Source: Chitinophagaceae bacterium PMP191F (GTDB lineage Bacteria > Bacteroidota > Bacteroidia > Chitinophagales > Chitinophagaceae). Taken from it: a DNA stretch of 64,000 nucleotides. The notes below the pieces were generated by a model. It worked only from the letters and a program-made list of their open reading frames with translations. It ran no database searches and was not told where the DNA came from. The stretch spans positions 62,001-126,000 of the forward strand of contig LGYU01000013.1 of the NCBI GenBank assembly GCA_001302245.1, in the 5' to 3' direction. Below are positions 1 to 9,625 of the stretch, piece after piece (the first letter of the stretch is position 1; every line of letters begins with the position of its first letter). The position numbers and the translations under genes are program-made.

Positions 1-2749
1 TGGAACCACTACCCGCCGCGATATCAGTACATCAGTTGCCAAAGTAGATCCGAAAAAAATTCCGGGTGCTGCCAACAACAGCATTCCCGAATTATTGTTT
101 GGCCGTGCTGCCGGTTTGCAGGTAAATCAGCAAAGCGCACAGCCTGGTGGTAATATTAATATATCCATTCGTGGCAAAGGCACTCCTTTAATAGTAGTAG
201 ATGGTGTGGTATATCCCAACAGCGGACTGGAACCTGGTAACGGTTCTGTGGAAGTGCAGGGTGTGAACAGGGGTATGCTGGCAGGATTGAACCCTGGTGA
301 TATTGAATCAGTGGAGTTTTTGAAAGATGCCAGTGCTGCTATTTATGGTGTGGCGGCTTCCAACGGTGTAATGCTGATCACTACCAAAAAAGGAAAGGCC
401 GGTAAAATGATGGTGACCTACGACGGTAATGAATCATTCATTAAGAATATGGGCTACCTGAAACCCCTGAATGCTACTGATTACATGACCTATTATAACC
501 AGCTGAGTAAAGACAAATACCTGGCTGATAAAAATATGGCACCTTTTGGCAGTGTGGCTGTAGACCTTTCCGGTTTTACTCCCAAATTTACCGATGCACA
601 GATCCAATCGGCAGGTGCAGGTACTGACTGGCTGGGACAGGTGTTGAGATCGGGCAGAATAGACAATCATGCTGTTGCCCTGAATGGAGGAAGTGATAAG
701 GTGGTGTATTATTTTTCGGGTAGCTACTTTAACCAGGAAGGTACTTTAAAAGGTTCCGGTCTTACCAGGTATACAGGCCGTTTGAATGTGTCTTTTGAAA
801 TGAATAAATTCCTGAAGCTGAATGCCAGCATCAATGCCAACAGAAACAATTATTCCAATCCGCAGGCAGGATGGCAAACAGGAGGTTCCGGTACGCAGGG
901 CTTCAATGCATTGCAGGCTGCACTGGCATATCCTTCTTATCTACCGGTGCGTGATAATAATGGTAACTATACATTGTTTGGCTTTACAGGTAACCCGGTG
1001 TCGCTACTGGATATCAGTGACAGAACAAATTTTAACGGTATGCTCAGCAACATCTCGCTGGACTTTACCATTCTTCCGAAAATACTGACCGGTAAAATTT
1101 CTTACGGATACAATTCTGAATATGCTGTCCGTGATTTCTATATCCCGAAAACAGTATACTGGGGACAATTGTACCGTGCTACCGGTAATATAGCTGAAGA
1201 CAGGAGGCAGAATCAGACCATGGAAGCAACCCTGTCGTTCAAAAAATCATTCGGTGATTTTGTAAAATTGGATGCGGTAGCAGGTGTAGGGCAGTACATT
1301 GATAATTATACCGGCGTAAGTGTGGAAGCATTCGGTATGCTGGATGCTATCAATACCGCCAATATTGCTTCAGCTACTTCTTTCGGAACACCCACATCTT
1401 ACCGTGGACAGGATAAATACCGTTCTTTCTTTGCGCGTGCCAATTTTGATTTTTTCGATCGCTATGTGGTGGCATTAAGTGTACGTCGTGATGGTGCAGA
1501 TAAATTTTTCCCGGATAATAAATACCAGTATTTCCCATCTGCATCTGTAGCCTGGAAGGTCAGCAATGAATCATTTTTACGTGATATTGATGTGATCTCC
1601 TTGCTGAAACTGCGTAGCAGCTATGGTGTAACGGGTGAAAGACCGGGTACTGCTGCGTATGGTGGCTATGCTGCTGATAATACATCAGCCACTTTCAACA
1701 GCGGTTCAACAATATATATCCCTTATCAGGTGATCCGTTTTGACAATCCCGGTTTAAAATGGCCGGTTACCAATACACTGGATGTAGGTTTTGATTTCGG
1801 TTTCTTTAAAGACAGGATCACCGGTTCATTCGACTGGTTTACCGAAGATAAAACACGTTTGCTGAGCAATGCCACTACACCACAGTTGTCCATCATTTCC
1901 ACTTCGCCTATTAACGGTGGCCGTCAGCGCAGAACAGGATATGAGTTTACCTTGAATACAGATAATATCCGTTCAAAGGATTTTACCTGGAGTACCAATA
2001 TTAACGTTACCCATTTCAAAGCATGGTGGCAGGAACGTTTTCCCAATGATCCGCCACCGCCTTATGCCGGTGTAAAAGATCCTTTCGGAACCATTTATGT
2101 ATATAAGACCAACGGCATTTTACAACCGGGACAAACCGCGCCAGCATGGCAACCTGCTACCGGTGGTGCCAGCAGACCAGGCGCTCCCATTTTTGTTGAT
2201 CAGAACGGGGATAAGAAACTGGACAATAAAGATGTGGTACAATACAACGGCAACCCTAATATCATACTGGGTGTAGGCAACACCTTCCGTTATAAAAATA
2301 TTGATCTCGGTATTTTCCTGTACGGACAATTTGGTGCGTGGGGTAATGATTATACCACATTGTGGGGCGATCCGTTAAGCCTGTTGTCAAACAACCAGAG
2401 CGGCACCGATCGGATCAAGGATGCGTGGAGTACCAGCAATCCTACCGGTACATTACCAGGTGTGGCATTTAATGAAAGTGCATTGGGTATATCGCCCGGC
2501 ATTGATATCCGGTTAATGAGAAGAGATTTTCTGCGTTGCCGAAACATTACACTAGGTTATACATTTAACAATGCCTCTCTGAGTAAATATGTGAAAAGTC
2601 TGCGTGTATATGCAGATGTACAGAATGCATTTATCATTACCAGTTTCAAAACAATTGATCCTGAAATACAGGCTGCTTCCATTAAAGGAGGCCCGGCACC
2701 TTACCCAATGGCCAGAACTTATTCACTGGGTGTAAAAGCATCCTTCTAA
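1..2749 (+). CDS. SusC/RagA-type TonB-dependent outer-membrane transporter, 5' truncated by the window edge
   Basis: The frame is open from base 2 (reading G-T-T-T-R-R-D-I) to the stop at 2747-2749, so the gene begins before the window; the signal peptide and carboxypeptidase-like domain are not visible. The visible start is the plug domain, with SIRGKGTPLIVVDGVVYP and DIESVEFLKDASAAIYG, hallmarks of SusC plugs. A long beta-barrel follows and ends in an aromatic residue (GVKASF), as outer-membrane barrels do. SusC proteins import oligosaccharides across the outer membrane using TonB energy, capped by a SusD lipoprotein; a SusD gene starts 17 bases downstream. With the GH-A and GH2 enzymes after it, this makes PUL 1. 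The substrate cannot be read from the transporter itself. Confidence 0.95.
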   Translation, partial: GTTTRRDISTSVAKVDPKKIPGAANNSIPELLFGRAAGLQVNQQSAQPGGNINISIRGKGTPLIVVDGVVYPNSGLEPGNGSVEVQGVNRGMLAGLNPGDIESVEFLKDASAAIYGVAASNGVMLITTKKGKAGKMMVTYDGNESFIKNMGYLKPLNATDYMTYYNQLSKDKYLADKNMAPFGSVAVDLSGFTPKFTDAQIQSAGAGTDWLGQVLRSGRIDNHAVALNGGSDKVVYYFSGSYFNQEGTLKGSGLTRYTGRLNVSFEMNKFLKLNASINANRNNYSNPQAGWQTGGSGTQGFNALQAALAYPSYLPVRDNNGNYTLFGFTGNPVSLLDISDRTNFNGMLSNISLDFTILPKILTGKISYGYNSEYAVRDFYIPKTVYWGQLYRATGNIAEDRRQNQTMEATLSFKKSFGDFVKLDAVAGVGQYIDNYTGVSVEAFGMLDAINTANIASATSFGTPTSYRGQDKYRSFFARANFDFFDRYVVALSVRRDGADKFFPDNKYQYFPSASVAWKVSNESFLRDIDVISLLKLRSSYGVTGERPGTAAYGGYAADNTSATFNSGSTIYIPYQVIRFDNPGLKWPVTNTLDVGFDFGFFKDRITGSFDWFTEDKTRLLSNATTPQLSIISTSPINGGRQRRTGYEFTLNTDNIRSKDFTWSTNINVTHFKAWWQERFPNDPPPPYAGVKDPFGTIYVYKTNGILQPGQTAPAWQPATGGASRPGAPIFVDQNGDKKLDNKDVVQYNGNPNIILGVGNTFRYKNIDLGIFLYGQFGAWGNDYTTLWGDPLSLLSNNQSGTDRIKDAWSTSNPTGTLPGVAFNESALGISPGIDIRLMRRDFLRCRNITLGYTFNNASLSKYVKSLRVYADVQNAFIITSFKTIDPEIQAASIKGGPAPYPMARTYSLGVKASF

Positions 2750-2766
2750 CGACAAAGCTTACGAAC

Positions 2767-4266
2767 ATGAAAAAGATATTGTATTTCATTATTGCCGTAT
2801 TGTTGCTGACAGGTAGCAGTTGTAACAAGAATTTTGATCCGAATTTATCAGGTCTTTTATCTCCATCCACGTTTCCCAAAACGCCTGAAGAATTTGAACT
2901 GTATGCATTAACTACCTATAAACCTTTTGGTGCCAAATGGGGATATAATGATGTGGCTTACCAGAACATGTTCTTCAGTTATGAATATGGTCACCTGGTA
3001 ATGTTTGATATGACCACTGACCAGTTTGCACCGTTTCCGGAATGGGGTGGTTTCTGGGAGAATTTTAGCAAAGGTGATTTTACCTTTCTCATTACACAGG
3101 GAAAGCAGAGTCATTTTGAAAAAGTGCGATATATCACACGTATGACGCAGATCATTGCCGACCTGGAAAAATCAACAGTGTTGACTGATGCCAAAAAGAA
3201 ACAACTGATCGCTGAAGTACGCATGGGAAGAGGCTGGGCAATGTTTTACCTGTTGCACATGTATGGACCATTACCGGTAATATTAGATCCTGCCAAGATT
3301 AATACTGCTGCAGAAAGCGATCTTACCCGTCCGGCACGTGCTGATTATGTTACTGCCATTGCAAGCGATCTGCGTTTTGCAGCAGACAACCTGGAAAAAA
3401 GTCCTGCAGAATACGGACGTTTTAATAAAGGACTTGCATTGGGTGTACTGATGCGGTTGTACCTGAACGAAAAAGATTTTACCAAAGCGGAATCGGTAGG
3501 TCGCGAGATCATTCCGTTAGGATATTCACTGGTTACAGACTACGCCAGTCTTTTTCGTGAAGCCACTGAAAAGAACAGTGAAACCATCTGGGCAGTAACC
3601 TGCGATAAAGCTGCTACCGGGGATAATCTGAAAGGTAATTTCAATATCTGGGGGCGTTACTGCTATCCTGCTGATATGAAGGGTATCAGTATGCCCAGCG
3701 GATGGGCCAGTCCGGCAGGTGCATTCACGCCTACATGGGCTTTCTATGATTCTTTTGATCCAGCCGATAAAAGAAGAGAGCTGATGATTCCTGCGTATAC
3801 CACCATTGGCGGACAGTCAAAAACACGTGCCAATATGCGTGGACCTGTATTACGAAAATATCCTGATGAGTCAGGTGGTGCTGATTTCCAGGGAAATGAT
3901 ATCCCGTTGTTGCGTTATGCCGATGTGTTGCTGATGCTGGCAGAATCTATCAACCAGAACAGCGGACCTACTTCAGAAGCAATAGGATTTGTCAATGAAG
4001 TGCGTCAGAAACACGGACATATCGGTAACCTGTCTGCTACTGATATTGCCAGTAAGACAGCACTCAATGATGCGATCTTCCGTGAAAGGGGCTGGGAAAT
4101 GTATTTTGAAGGCGTTCGAAAAATGGACCTGATCCGTTTTGGCAAATGGCAATCGGCCTTGAATGCTGCTGGCAAAACCCCTGATCCCAATAAAGTTTTA
4201 TTCCCTGTACCGCAATACGCACTGGATGTAAGTAGTGGAAAACTGAAACAGACAGATGGGTATTAA
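2767..4266 (+). CDS. SusD/RagB-family outer-membrane glycan-binding lipoprotein
   Basis: A 499-residue protein of normal SusD length. It starts with a lipoprotein signal (MKKILYFIIAVLLLTGSSC); Cys19 is the predicted lipidated residue. The alpha-helical TPR-like fold is suggested by segments such as EVRMGRGWAMFYLLHMYGPL, the usual SusD signature. The C-terminal third has the family pattern PLLRYADVLLMLAE, then FRERGWEMYFEGVRKMDLIRFGKW, and it ends in LFPVPQYALDV. SusD caps the SusC barrel on the cell surface and helps capture glycan. It lies directly after the SusC gene, almost certainly in one transcript. Confidence 0.95.
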   Translation: MKKILYFIIAVLLLTGSSCNKNFDPNLSGLLSPSTFPKTPEEFELYALTTYKPFGAKWGYNDVAYQNMFFSYEYGHLVMFDMTTDQFAPFPEWGGFWENFSKGDFTFLITQGKQSHFEKVRYITRMTQIIADLEKSTVLTDAKKKQLIAEVRMGRGWAMFYLLHMYGPLPVILDPAKINTAAESDLTRPARADYVTAIASDLRFAADNLEKSPAEYGRFNKGLALGVLMRLYLNEKDFTKAESVGREIIPLGYSLVTDYASLFREATEKNSETIWAVTCDKAATGDNLKGNFNIWGRYCYPADMKGISMPSGWASPAGAFTPTWAFYDSFDPADKRRELMIPAYTTIGGQSKTRANMRGPVLRKYPDESGGADFQGNDIPLLRYADVLLMLAESINQNSGPTSEAIGFVNEVRQKHGHIGNLSATDIASKTALNDAIFRERGWEMYFEGVRKMDLIRFGKWQSALNAAGKTPDPNKVLFPVPQYALDVSSGKLKQTDGY

Positions 4267-4491
4267 GGAATCAGGAGATTAGAGATGTCAAATGTTAAAG
4301 TGAAGGGTATAAAGGACAAGCTAAAAGGCTGTAAACAGGGGGTTAACGCAAAACCAGAAATCCATCATTGGTCCTTTTTGCTTTGCTTTTTTATATGAAT
4401 TCCTGAGCGCATGAACCGTGAAGGCACAGGACAATACGCATTTACACAACGTTTATCTTGTATCTTTCTTTTTTGCGCGAAATCTATTATC

Positions 4492-7071
4492 ATGAAAGTA
4501 TTCAAAATCGTATTGCTGTCATTGTTGTTGATAGGCTGGTATATCACCGGACAGGCACAAAAGAAAAGTACCAACCTGGTATACATAGATAAAAAGGGTG
4601 TACTTCGTTATACAAAAAACAATACCGAAGCTGCTTTTTTTGGTGTGAACTATACTGTACCGTTTGCATACGCTTACCGCGCGCACAAAGCATTGGGTAT
4701 TGATCCTGAGCAGGCCATCCGGCAGGATGTATACCACATGGCCCGGTTGGGTTTTAATGCCTTTCGCGTGCATGTATGGGATACGGAAATATCCGATGCT
4801 GCAGGTAACCTGTTGCAGAATGAACACCTGCGTTTATTTGATTTTCTGCTGGCCGAGCTGAAAAAAAGAAATATAAAAATCATTATTACACCGATTGCTT
4901 TCTGGGGAAATGGTTATCCTGAACAAGATGAGAAAACGCCGGGCTTTTCTGCTGTATATGGAAAAGGAAGAGTTACCATCAACGATACGGCCATTCGTGC
5001 GCAGGAAAATTATCTGCAACAGTTTTTTAAACATATAAACCCCTATACCAAACTCTCTTACCGCGATGACCCGGATGTGATTGCCACTGAGGTGAACAAT
5101 GAACCCAGCCATAGTGCAGATAAACAGGCGGTTACTGCATACATCAATCGGATGATCGTTGCTATTAAGAATACAGGTTGGACAAAACCTGTTTATTACA
5201 ATATCAGTCAGAATCCTACACTGGCAGATGCAGTAGCAGCCTCTGCGGCAGATGGTTTCAGTTTTCAATGGTATCCCACCAACCTGGTGGCCAATCACCG
5301 TTTGCAGGGAAATTACATGCCGCATGTAGATCAGTATTTTATTCCGTTTGGTGATACCATTTTGGCATTCCGCAACAAAGCCAGGATGGTGTATGAATTT
5401 GATGCGGCCGATATTTTTCAATCGTACATGTATCCTGCAATGGCTCGTAGTTTCAGACAGGCAGGGTTTCAATGGGCCACACAGTTTGCCTATGACCCCA
5501 TGGCGATGGCCTATGCCAATACCGAATACCAGACGCATTATGTAAATCTTGCCTATACACCTTCAAAGGCCATCAGCCTGATGATAGCTGGAGAGGTATT
5601 CCGCAATATACCGTTACAGAAAAATTATAGTGCTTATCCTGCTGATAGTGTATTTAATGTTTTCCGCGTGAGTTACCGGCAGGAACTGAGTGAAATGAAC
5701 ACTGCGCAGAAATTTTATTATAGCAATCATACTACTACCATGCCGGTGAACAATGCGCAGTTGCAGCATATTGCCGGTGTAGGCAACTCCCCGGTAGTGC
5801 AATATGCAGGAACCGGTGCTTATTTCCTGGATAAGGTTGACAACAGCATATGGCGATTGGAAGTAATGCCGGATGCTATTGCTATACGAGACCCTTTTGA
5901 AAAAGCCTCTCCCGCAAAAGAAGTAACCGTCATTACCTGGCAAACGGCTACTATGCAGATCGATCTTGCTGATTTAGGGAACAACTTTGCCATTAAAGGA
6001 ATAAATACCGGTAATGGATATGCTGTAAATACAACGAACGGAGCTTTTGCGGTTGCGCCTGGTACCTATTTATTAAGTACCAAACCCGTAAATGATATTA
6101 CTGGTATCAGTACTGGTAGTGTATTGGGGTTGACAGAGTTTGAAGCACCCAAACCAGATAGGGAAACTATTGTTCTGGCGCATCGGGCTGCAACGGAAGT
6201 ATCGGCTGGAAAACCGTTTACCATTACAGCGTTGCTAACCGGCGTTGATTCCAGTGCGGTAGTAGCATTGCAGATGAACAGGGCCGGTGAAGGGTGGAAC
6301 CGTGCAGGAAATATTACGATGACCAGTATTAACAATTACACTTATAGTGCAACGGTGCCTGTGGAGTTGGTTACTCCCGGTTTGTTGCAATATCGTATTG
6401 TGGTAAAATATAAAAATGATTATACCACCTGGCCCGGTGGATACAAGGGTAATCCTTATGCCTGGGATTATTATCATAATGATCAGTGGCAGACAAGGGT
6501 AGCACATGAAAAAGGTAAGCTGTTACTTTTTAATGCCGGGATAAATAATGATGTGGTGCAATATCCTTTTTCACGTATGACGGGCAGCCGTTTGCTGACA
6601 TCCGCCGATCCGGGGCAAATGATCTTTCGCTTAACAGCACGCTCACTGGCGGGGCAGGATGTAATGGGATGGCAGCATGTATTTACCGCTGCATTGCAAT
6701 ACCGCACTACCGAATTGTCATCATTTGATACGCTGGTGATCCGCGCACGCGCCACACAGCCGCAACAGGCGATTGTGAAACTGGTGCTGGTAACAAAAGA
6801 CGGTTATGCTTTTGCTACGCCGGTGTTACTGCAAACTGAATTTTCAGATATCGCTATTCCACTGAATACGATGATGCCGGATTCCTGTTTGTTGCTGCCA
6901 CGTCCTTATCCTGGTTTTCAACCCTTATGGTTTAAAGCTGCCGGGCAGCAGGCATTTCAATTGGCTGATGCTGAAAAGCTACAACTGATCGCACAACCGG
7001 GCACAGTACCGGTATCTGCAGAACAACCTTTTTCGCTGGATGTAGAGAAGGTATGGTTACAAAAGAAATAA
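4492..7071 (+). CDS. Secreted clan GH-A glycoside hydrolase (GH5-like) with C-terminal beta-sandwich region
   Basis: I chose the ATG at 4492 (859 residues) because it opens a clear signal peptide (MKVFKIVLLSLLLIGWYITG, cleaved near QAQ); the frame extends 27 codons further upstream without a signal. Residues about 30-380 read as a TIM-barrel of clan GH-A. FFGVNY is near the start, FNAFRVHVWD marks an early strand, EVNNEPS gives the acid/base Glu204, and MVYEFDAAD gives the nucleophile Glu302, at about the expected distance. The remaining roughly 450 residues lack catalytic motifs and look like beta-sandwich modules that could bind carbohydrate. I cannot assign a GH family or substrate. Its place between SusD and a GH2 gene makes a role in PUL 1 glycan breakdown likely. 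Confidence 0.75.
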   Translation: MKVFKIVLLSLLLIGWYITGQAQKKSTNLVYIDKKGVLRYTKNNTEAAFFGVNYTVPFAYAYRAHKALGIDPEQAIRQDVYHMARLGFNAFRVHVWDTEISDAAGNLLQNEHLRLFDFLLAELKKRNIKIIITPIAFWGNGYPEQDEKTPGFSAVYGKGRVTINDTAIRAQENYLQQFFKHINPYTKLSYRDDPDVIATEVNNEPSHSADKQAVTAYINRMIVAIKNTGWTKPVYYNISQNPTLADAVAASAADGFSFQWYPTNLVANHRLQGNYMPHVDQYFIPFGDTILAFRNKARMVYEFDAADIFQSYMYPAMARSFRQAGFQWATQFAYDPMAMAYANTEYQTHYVNLAYTPSKAISLMIAGEVFRNIPLQKNYSAYPADSVFNVFRVSYRQELSEMNTAQKFYYSNHTTTMPVNNAQLQHIAGVGNSPVVQYAGTGAYFLDKVDNSIWRLEVMPDAIAIRDPFEKASPAKEVTVITWQTATMQIDLADLGNNFAIKGINTGNGYAVNTTNGAFAVAPGTYLLSTKPVNDITGISTGSVLGLTEFEAPKPDRETIVLAHRAATEVSAGKPFTITALLTGVDSSAVVALQMNRAGEGWNRAGNITMTSINNYTYSATVPVELVTPGLLQYRIVVKYKNDYTTWPGGYKGNPYAWDYYHNDQWQTRVAHEKGKLLLFNAGINNDVVQYPFSRMTGSRLLTSADPGQMIFRLTARSLAGQDVMGWQHVFTAALQYRTTELSSFDTLVIRARATQPQQAIVKLVLVTKDGYAFATPVLLQTEFSDIAIPLNTMMPDSCLLLPRPYPGFQPLWFKAAGQQAFQLADAEKLQLIAQPGTVPVSAEQPFSLDVEKVWLQKK

Positions 7072-7118
7072 TGGTACCCGTTTCTTTACCTTATTGATAA
7101 CATGCTGAATTAATATTT

Positions 7119-9536
7119 ATGACGAGAAAAATGAGTGATTGCTTTTTATGGATTGTTTTGCTGGTGTTAATGGTTCACCAGGTACAGGCGCAGCGCAAAA
7201 AGATCAATTTTGATGACAACTGGAAATTTCATTTTGGTCATGCTGCTGATGCTGTGAAAGATTTCAACTTCAGCATTGCCAACATTTTTGCCAAGTCTGG
7301 TAAAGCGGACAAGACCGCTATTGAAATAAAATTTAAAGACAGCAGTTGGCGTACGCTGAACCTGCCGCACGACTGGGCAGTGGAATTACCTTTTGTACAG
7401 GTGGCGAATGATGATGTGCTGGCACATGGATATAAACCGGTAGGCGGCCTGTTTCCTGAAACCAGTATTGGCTGGTACCGTAAACATTTTACAGTATCGA
7501 AATCAGATTCAGGACAACGGTTTGTTATTGGCTTTGATGGCATTTTCCGCGATGCACGTATCTGGGTCAATGGGTTTTACCTGGGGCGTAATGAAAGTGG
7601 TTATGTAGGAGTGTCGTACGATATAACAGATTATCTCAATTATGGTAAAGACAACGTGATCGCCGTGCGTGTAGATGCCACGCAGTATGAAGGCTGGTTT
7701 TATGAAGGTGCAGGCATTTATCGTCATGTATGGTTGCACCAGTACAACAATACGCATATTGTGAACGATGGCTTATTTGTATATACTGATGTAAAGGGAA
7801 CCAGTGCTACAGTAGGTATAGAAACCATAATTTCCAATAATAACCTGGCAGTTTCAGGCGGCATTGTTTACAGCTATATTACGGATCGTAGTGGAAAAAA
7901 ACTGGCACAAACCACAGAGCAGCCTTTTTCACTGGCGGTGAATGGTGTGCAAACGGTTAAGTTGAAAACCACTGTTAATAATGTCAGGTTATGGTCGCTG
8001 GAAGATCCGTACCTGTACCGTGTGGTATCTGTTATTAAATCGGGTAATAAAGTACTGGATACTGTGCAGCAACGTTTTGGTATCCGAACCATTGCTATTT
8101 CTGCTACAGAAGGTTTGTTGCTGAATGGTAAACATGTGAAGATACTGGGTACCAACAATCACCAGGATCATGCGGGTGTGGGCAGCGCATTGCCGGATTA
8201 CCTGCAATATTATCGTATAGGACTGTTGAAAGAAATGGGATGCAATGCCTATCGCTGCAGCCACAATGCACCCACACCAGAGCTGCTGGATGTGTGTGAC
8301 AGCCTGGGTATGCTGGTGCTGGATGAACAACGTTTGCTGAACAGCAGCCCTGAATATATCAGCCAGTTTGAAAGACTGATCCGTCGTGATCGTAATCATC
8401 CTTCTGTATTCATGTGGTCTATAGGTAATGAGGAAGGATATATCCAGACAAACAGTACAGGCAAACGTATTGCACAAACACTGATAGCCAAACAACAGGA
8501 GCTTGATCCTGCACGTACCAGTGTGTATGCGGCAGATCTTGCCAATGTATTTAAAGGAGTGAATGAAGTGATACCGGTGCGTGGTTTTAATTATCGTCAG
8601 TTTGGCGTGGAAGCATATCATAAAGATCATCCCAATCAACCGGTGCTGGGAACAGAAATGGGAAGCACTGTTACCACGCGGGGCATTTATGAAAAAGACA
8701 GTATCAGGTCCTACGTACCTGATCAGGATATTACAGCACCCTGGTGGGCCAGCAAAGCAGAAGAGTGGTGGCCGTTAGCTGCCAACAATGCTTACTGGAT
8801 GGGCGGATTCATATGGACAGGTTTTGATTATCGTGGTGAACCAACACCTTATGCATGGCCCAATATCAGTTCGCATTTTGGTGTAATGGATATATGTGGC
8901 TTTCCCAAGAACATTTATTACTACTATCAATCATGGTGGACAGATAAAGATGTGTTACACATTTCTCCGCACTGGAACTGGAAAGGCAAAGAAGGGCAAC
9001 CGGTAGATGTATGGGTAAATACCAATGCGGATGCGGTAGAGCTTTTTGTAAATGGAAAAAGCTTTGGCAAAAAAGAGATGCCCCGTAACAGTCATTTAAA
9101 ATGGAGCGTGCCGTATGAACCGGGAAAGGTAGAAGCTGTTGCCTGGAAAAAAGGAAAAAAGCTGACAGCATCTGTGGAAACAACTGGTGAGGCATGGCAA
9201 CTGGTGATAACCCCTTCTCAGAAAATAATTAAAGCAGATGGGATGGATGTATCAGTCGTAAATATCAGCGTGGTAGACAAAGAAGGCAAAGTGGTGCCGG
9301 ATGTAAATCAACTGGTGAAATTTACGCTTACCGGCGATGCTGCTATTATTGGTGTGGGAAATGGCGACCCCAGCAGTCATGAAGCAGACAAAGTTTCAGA
9401 TAATAACTGGCAGCGTAAATTGTTCAATGGCTATTGCCAGGTAATTATTCAGGCTGGTAAGCAGGCTGGCAATATACAACTACTGGCAAAAGCTGAAAAT
9501 ATACAGGCTGCTGTAGTGGATATTGATTGCAAATAA
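7119..9536 (+). CDS. GH2 glycoside hydrolase (beta-galactosidase-like, DUF4982 type)
   Basis: An 805-residue secreted enzyme; a signal sequence ends near VQAQ (residue 25). The jelly-roll sugar-binding domain spans about 28-210 (DDNWKFHFG, LPHDWAVE, GWYRKHF, YEGAGIYRHVWL). An Ig-like domain follows (about 212-325), then the TIM barrel, with GTNNHQDHAG and YRCSHNAPTPELLDVCDSLGMLVLDE. WSIGNEE supplies the acid/base Glu438 and VLGTEMGS the nucleophile Glu513, 75 residues apart as in LacZ. After the barrel come a DUF4982-like domain (VWVNTNADAVELFVNGKS) and an Ig-like domain. GH2 members with this layout are mostly exo-beta-galactosidases, but other activities occur, so the substrate is open. It is the last gene of PUL 1 and converges on the regulator gene. 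Confidence 0.9.
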   Translation: MTRKMSDCFLWIVLLVLMVHQVQAQRKKINFDDNWKFHFGHAADAVKDFNFSIANIFAKSGKADKTAIEIKFKDSSWRTLNLPHDWAVELPFVQVANDDVLAHGYKPVGGLFPETSIGWYRKHFTVSKSDSGQRFVIGFDGIFRDARIWVNGFYLGRNESGYVGVSYDITDYLNYGKDNVIAVRVDATQYEGWFYEGAGIYRHVWLHQYNNTHIVNDGLFVYTDVKGTSATVGIETIISNNNLAVSGGIVYSYITDRSGKKLAQTTEQPFSLAVNGVQTVKLKTTVNNVRLWSLEDPYLYRVVSVIKSGNKVLDTVQQRFGIRTIAISATEGLLLNGKHVKILGTNNHQDHAGVGSALPDYLQYYRIGLLKEMGCNAYRCSHNAPTPELLDVCDSLGMLVLDEQRLLNSSPEYISQFERLIRRDRNHPSVFMWSIGNEEGYIQTNSTGKRIAQTLIAKQQELDPARTSVYAADLANVFKGVNEVIPVRGFNYRQFGVEAYHKDHPNQPVLGTEMGSTVTTRGIYEKDSIRSYVPDQDITAPWWASKAEEWWPLAANNAYWMGGFIWTGFDYRGEPTPYAWPNISSHFGVMDICGFPKNIYYYYQSWWTDKDVLHISPHWNWKGKEGQPVDVWVNTNADAVELFVNGKSFGKKEMPRNSHLKWSVPYEPGKVEAVAWKKGKKLTASVETTGEAWQLVITPSQKIIKADGMDVSVVNISVVDKEGKVVPDVNQLVKFTLTGDAAIIGVGNGDPSSHEADKVSDNNWQRKLFNGYCQVIIQAGKQAGNIQLLAKAENIQAAVVDIDCK

Positions 9537-9554
9537 TATTGATAATTCAGTAAA

Positions 9555-9605
9555 GCTGGATGGTTTGATTGTTTGGGGTTCAACATAACAATCAAGCCAT
9601 TCAGC
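9555..9605. terminator. Bidirectional hairpin between convergent GH2 and regulator genes
   Basis: A 19-base left arm (9555-9573) pairs with 9587-9605 with two G-U type differences and a 13-base loop. It sits between the converging stops at 9536 and 9626. There is no strong T-run, so termination is inferred from position and stem length. Confidence 0.55.
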
Positions 9606-9625
9606 CATTTAGTCATCAAGGTGTC

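Noticed and set aside
4834-5538. Long minus-strand open frame (234 codons) inside the clan GH-A gene
   Set aside because: It is a mirror of the coding strand of a well-supported enzyme; no signal, motif or start context supports it.
7989-8639. 216-codon minus-strand frame inside the GH2 gene
   Set aside because: Shadow of the GH2 frame; composition (many Cys, His, Ile) is unlike the real proteins here.
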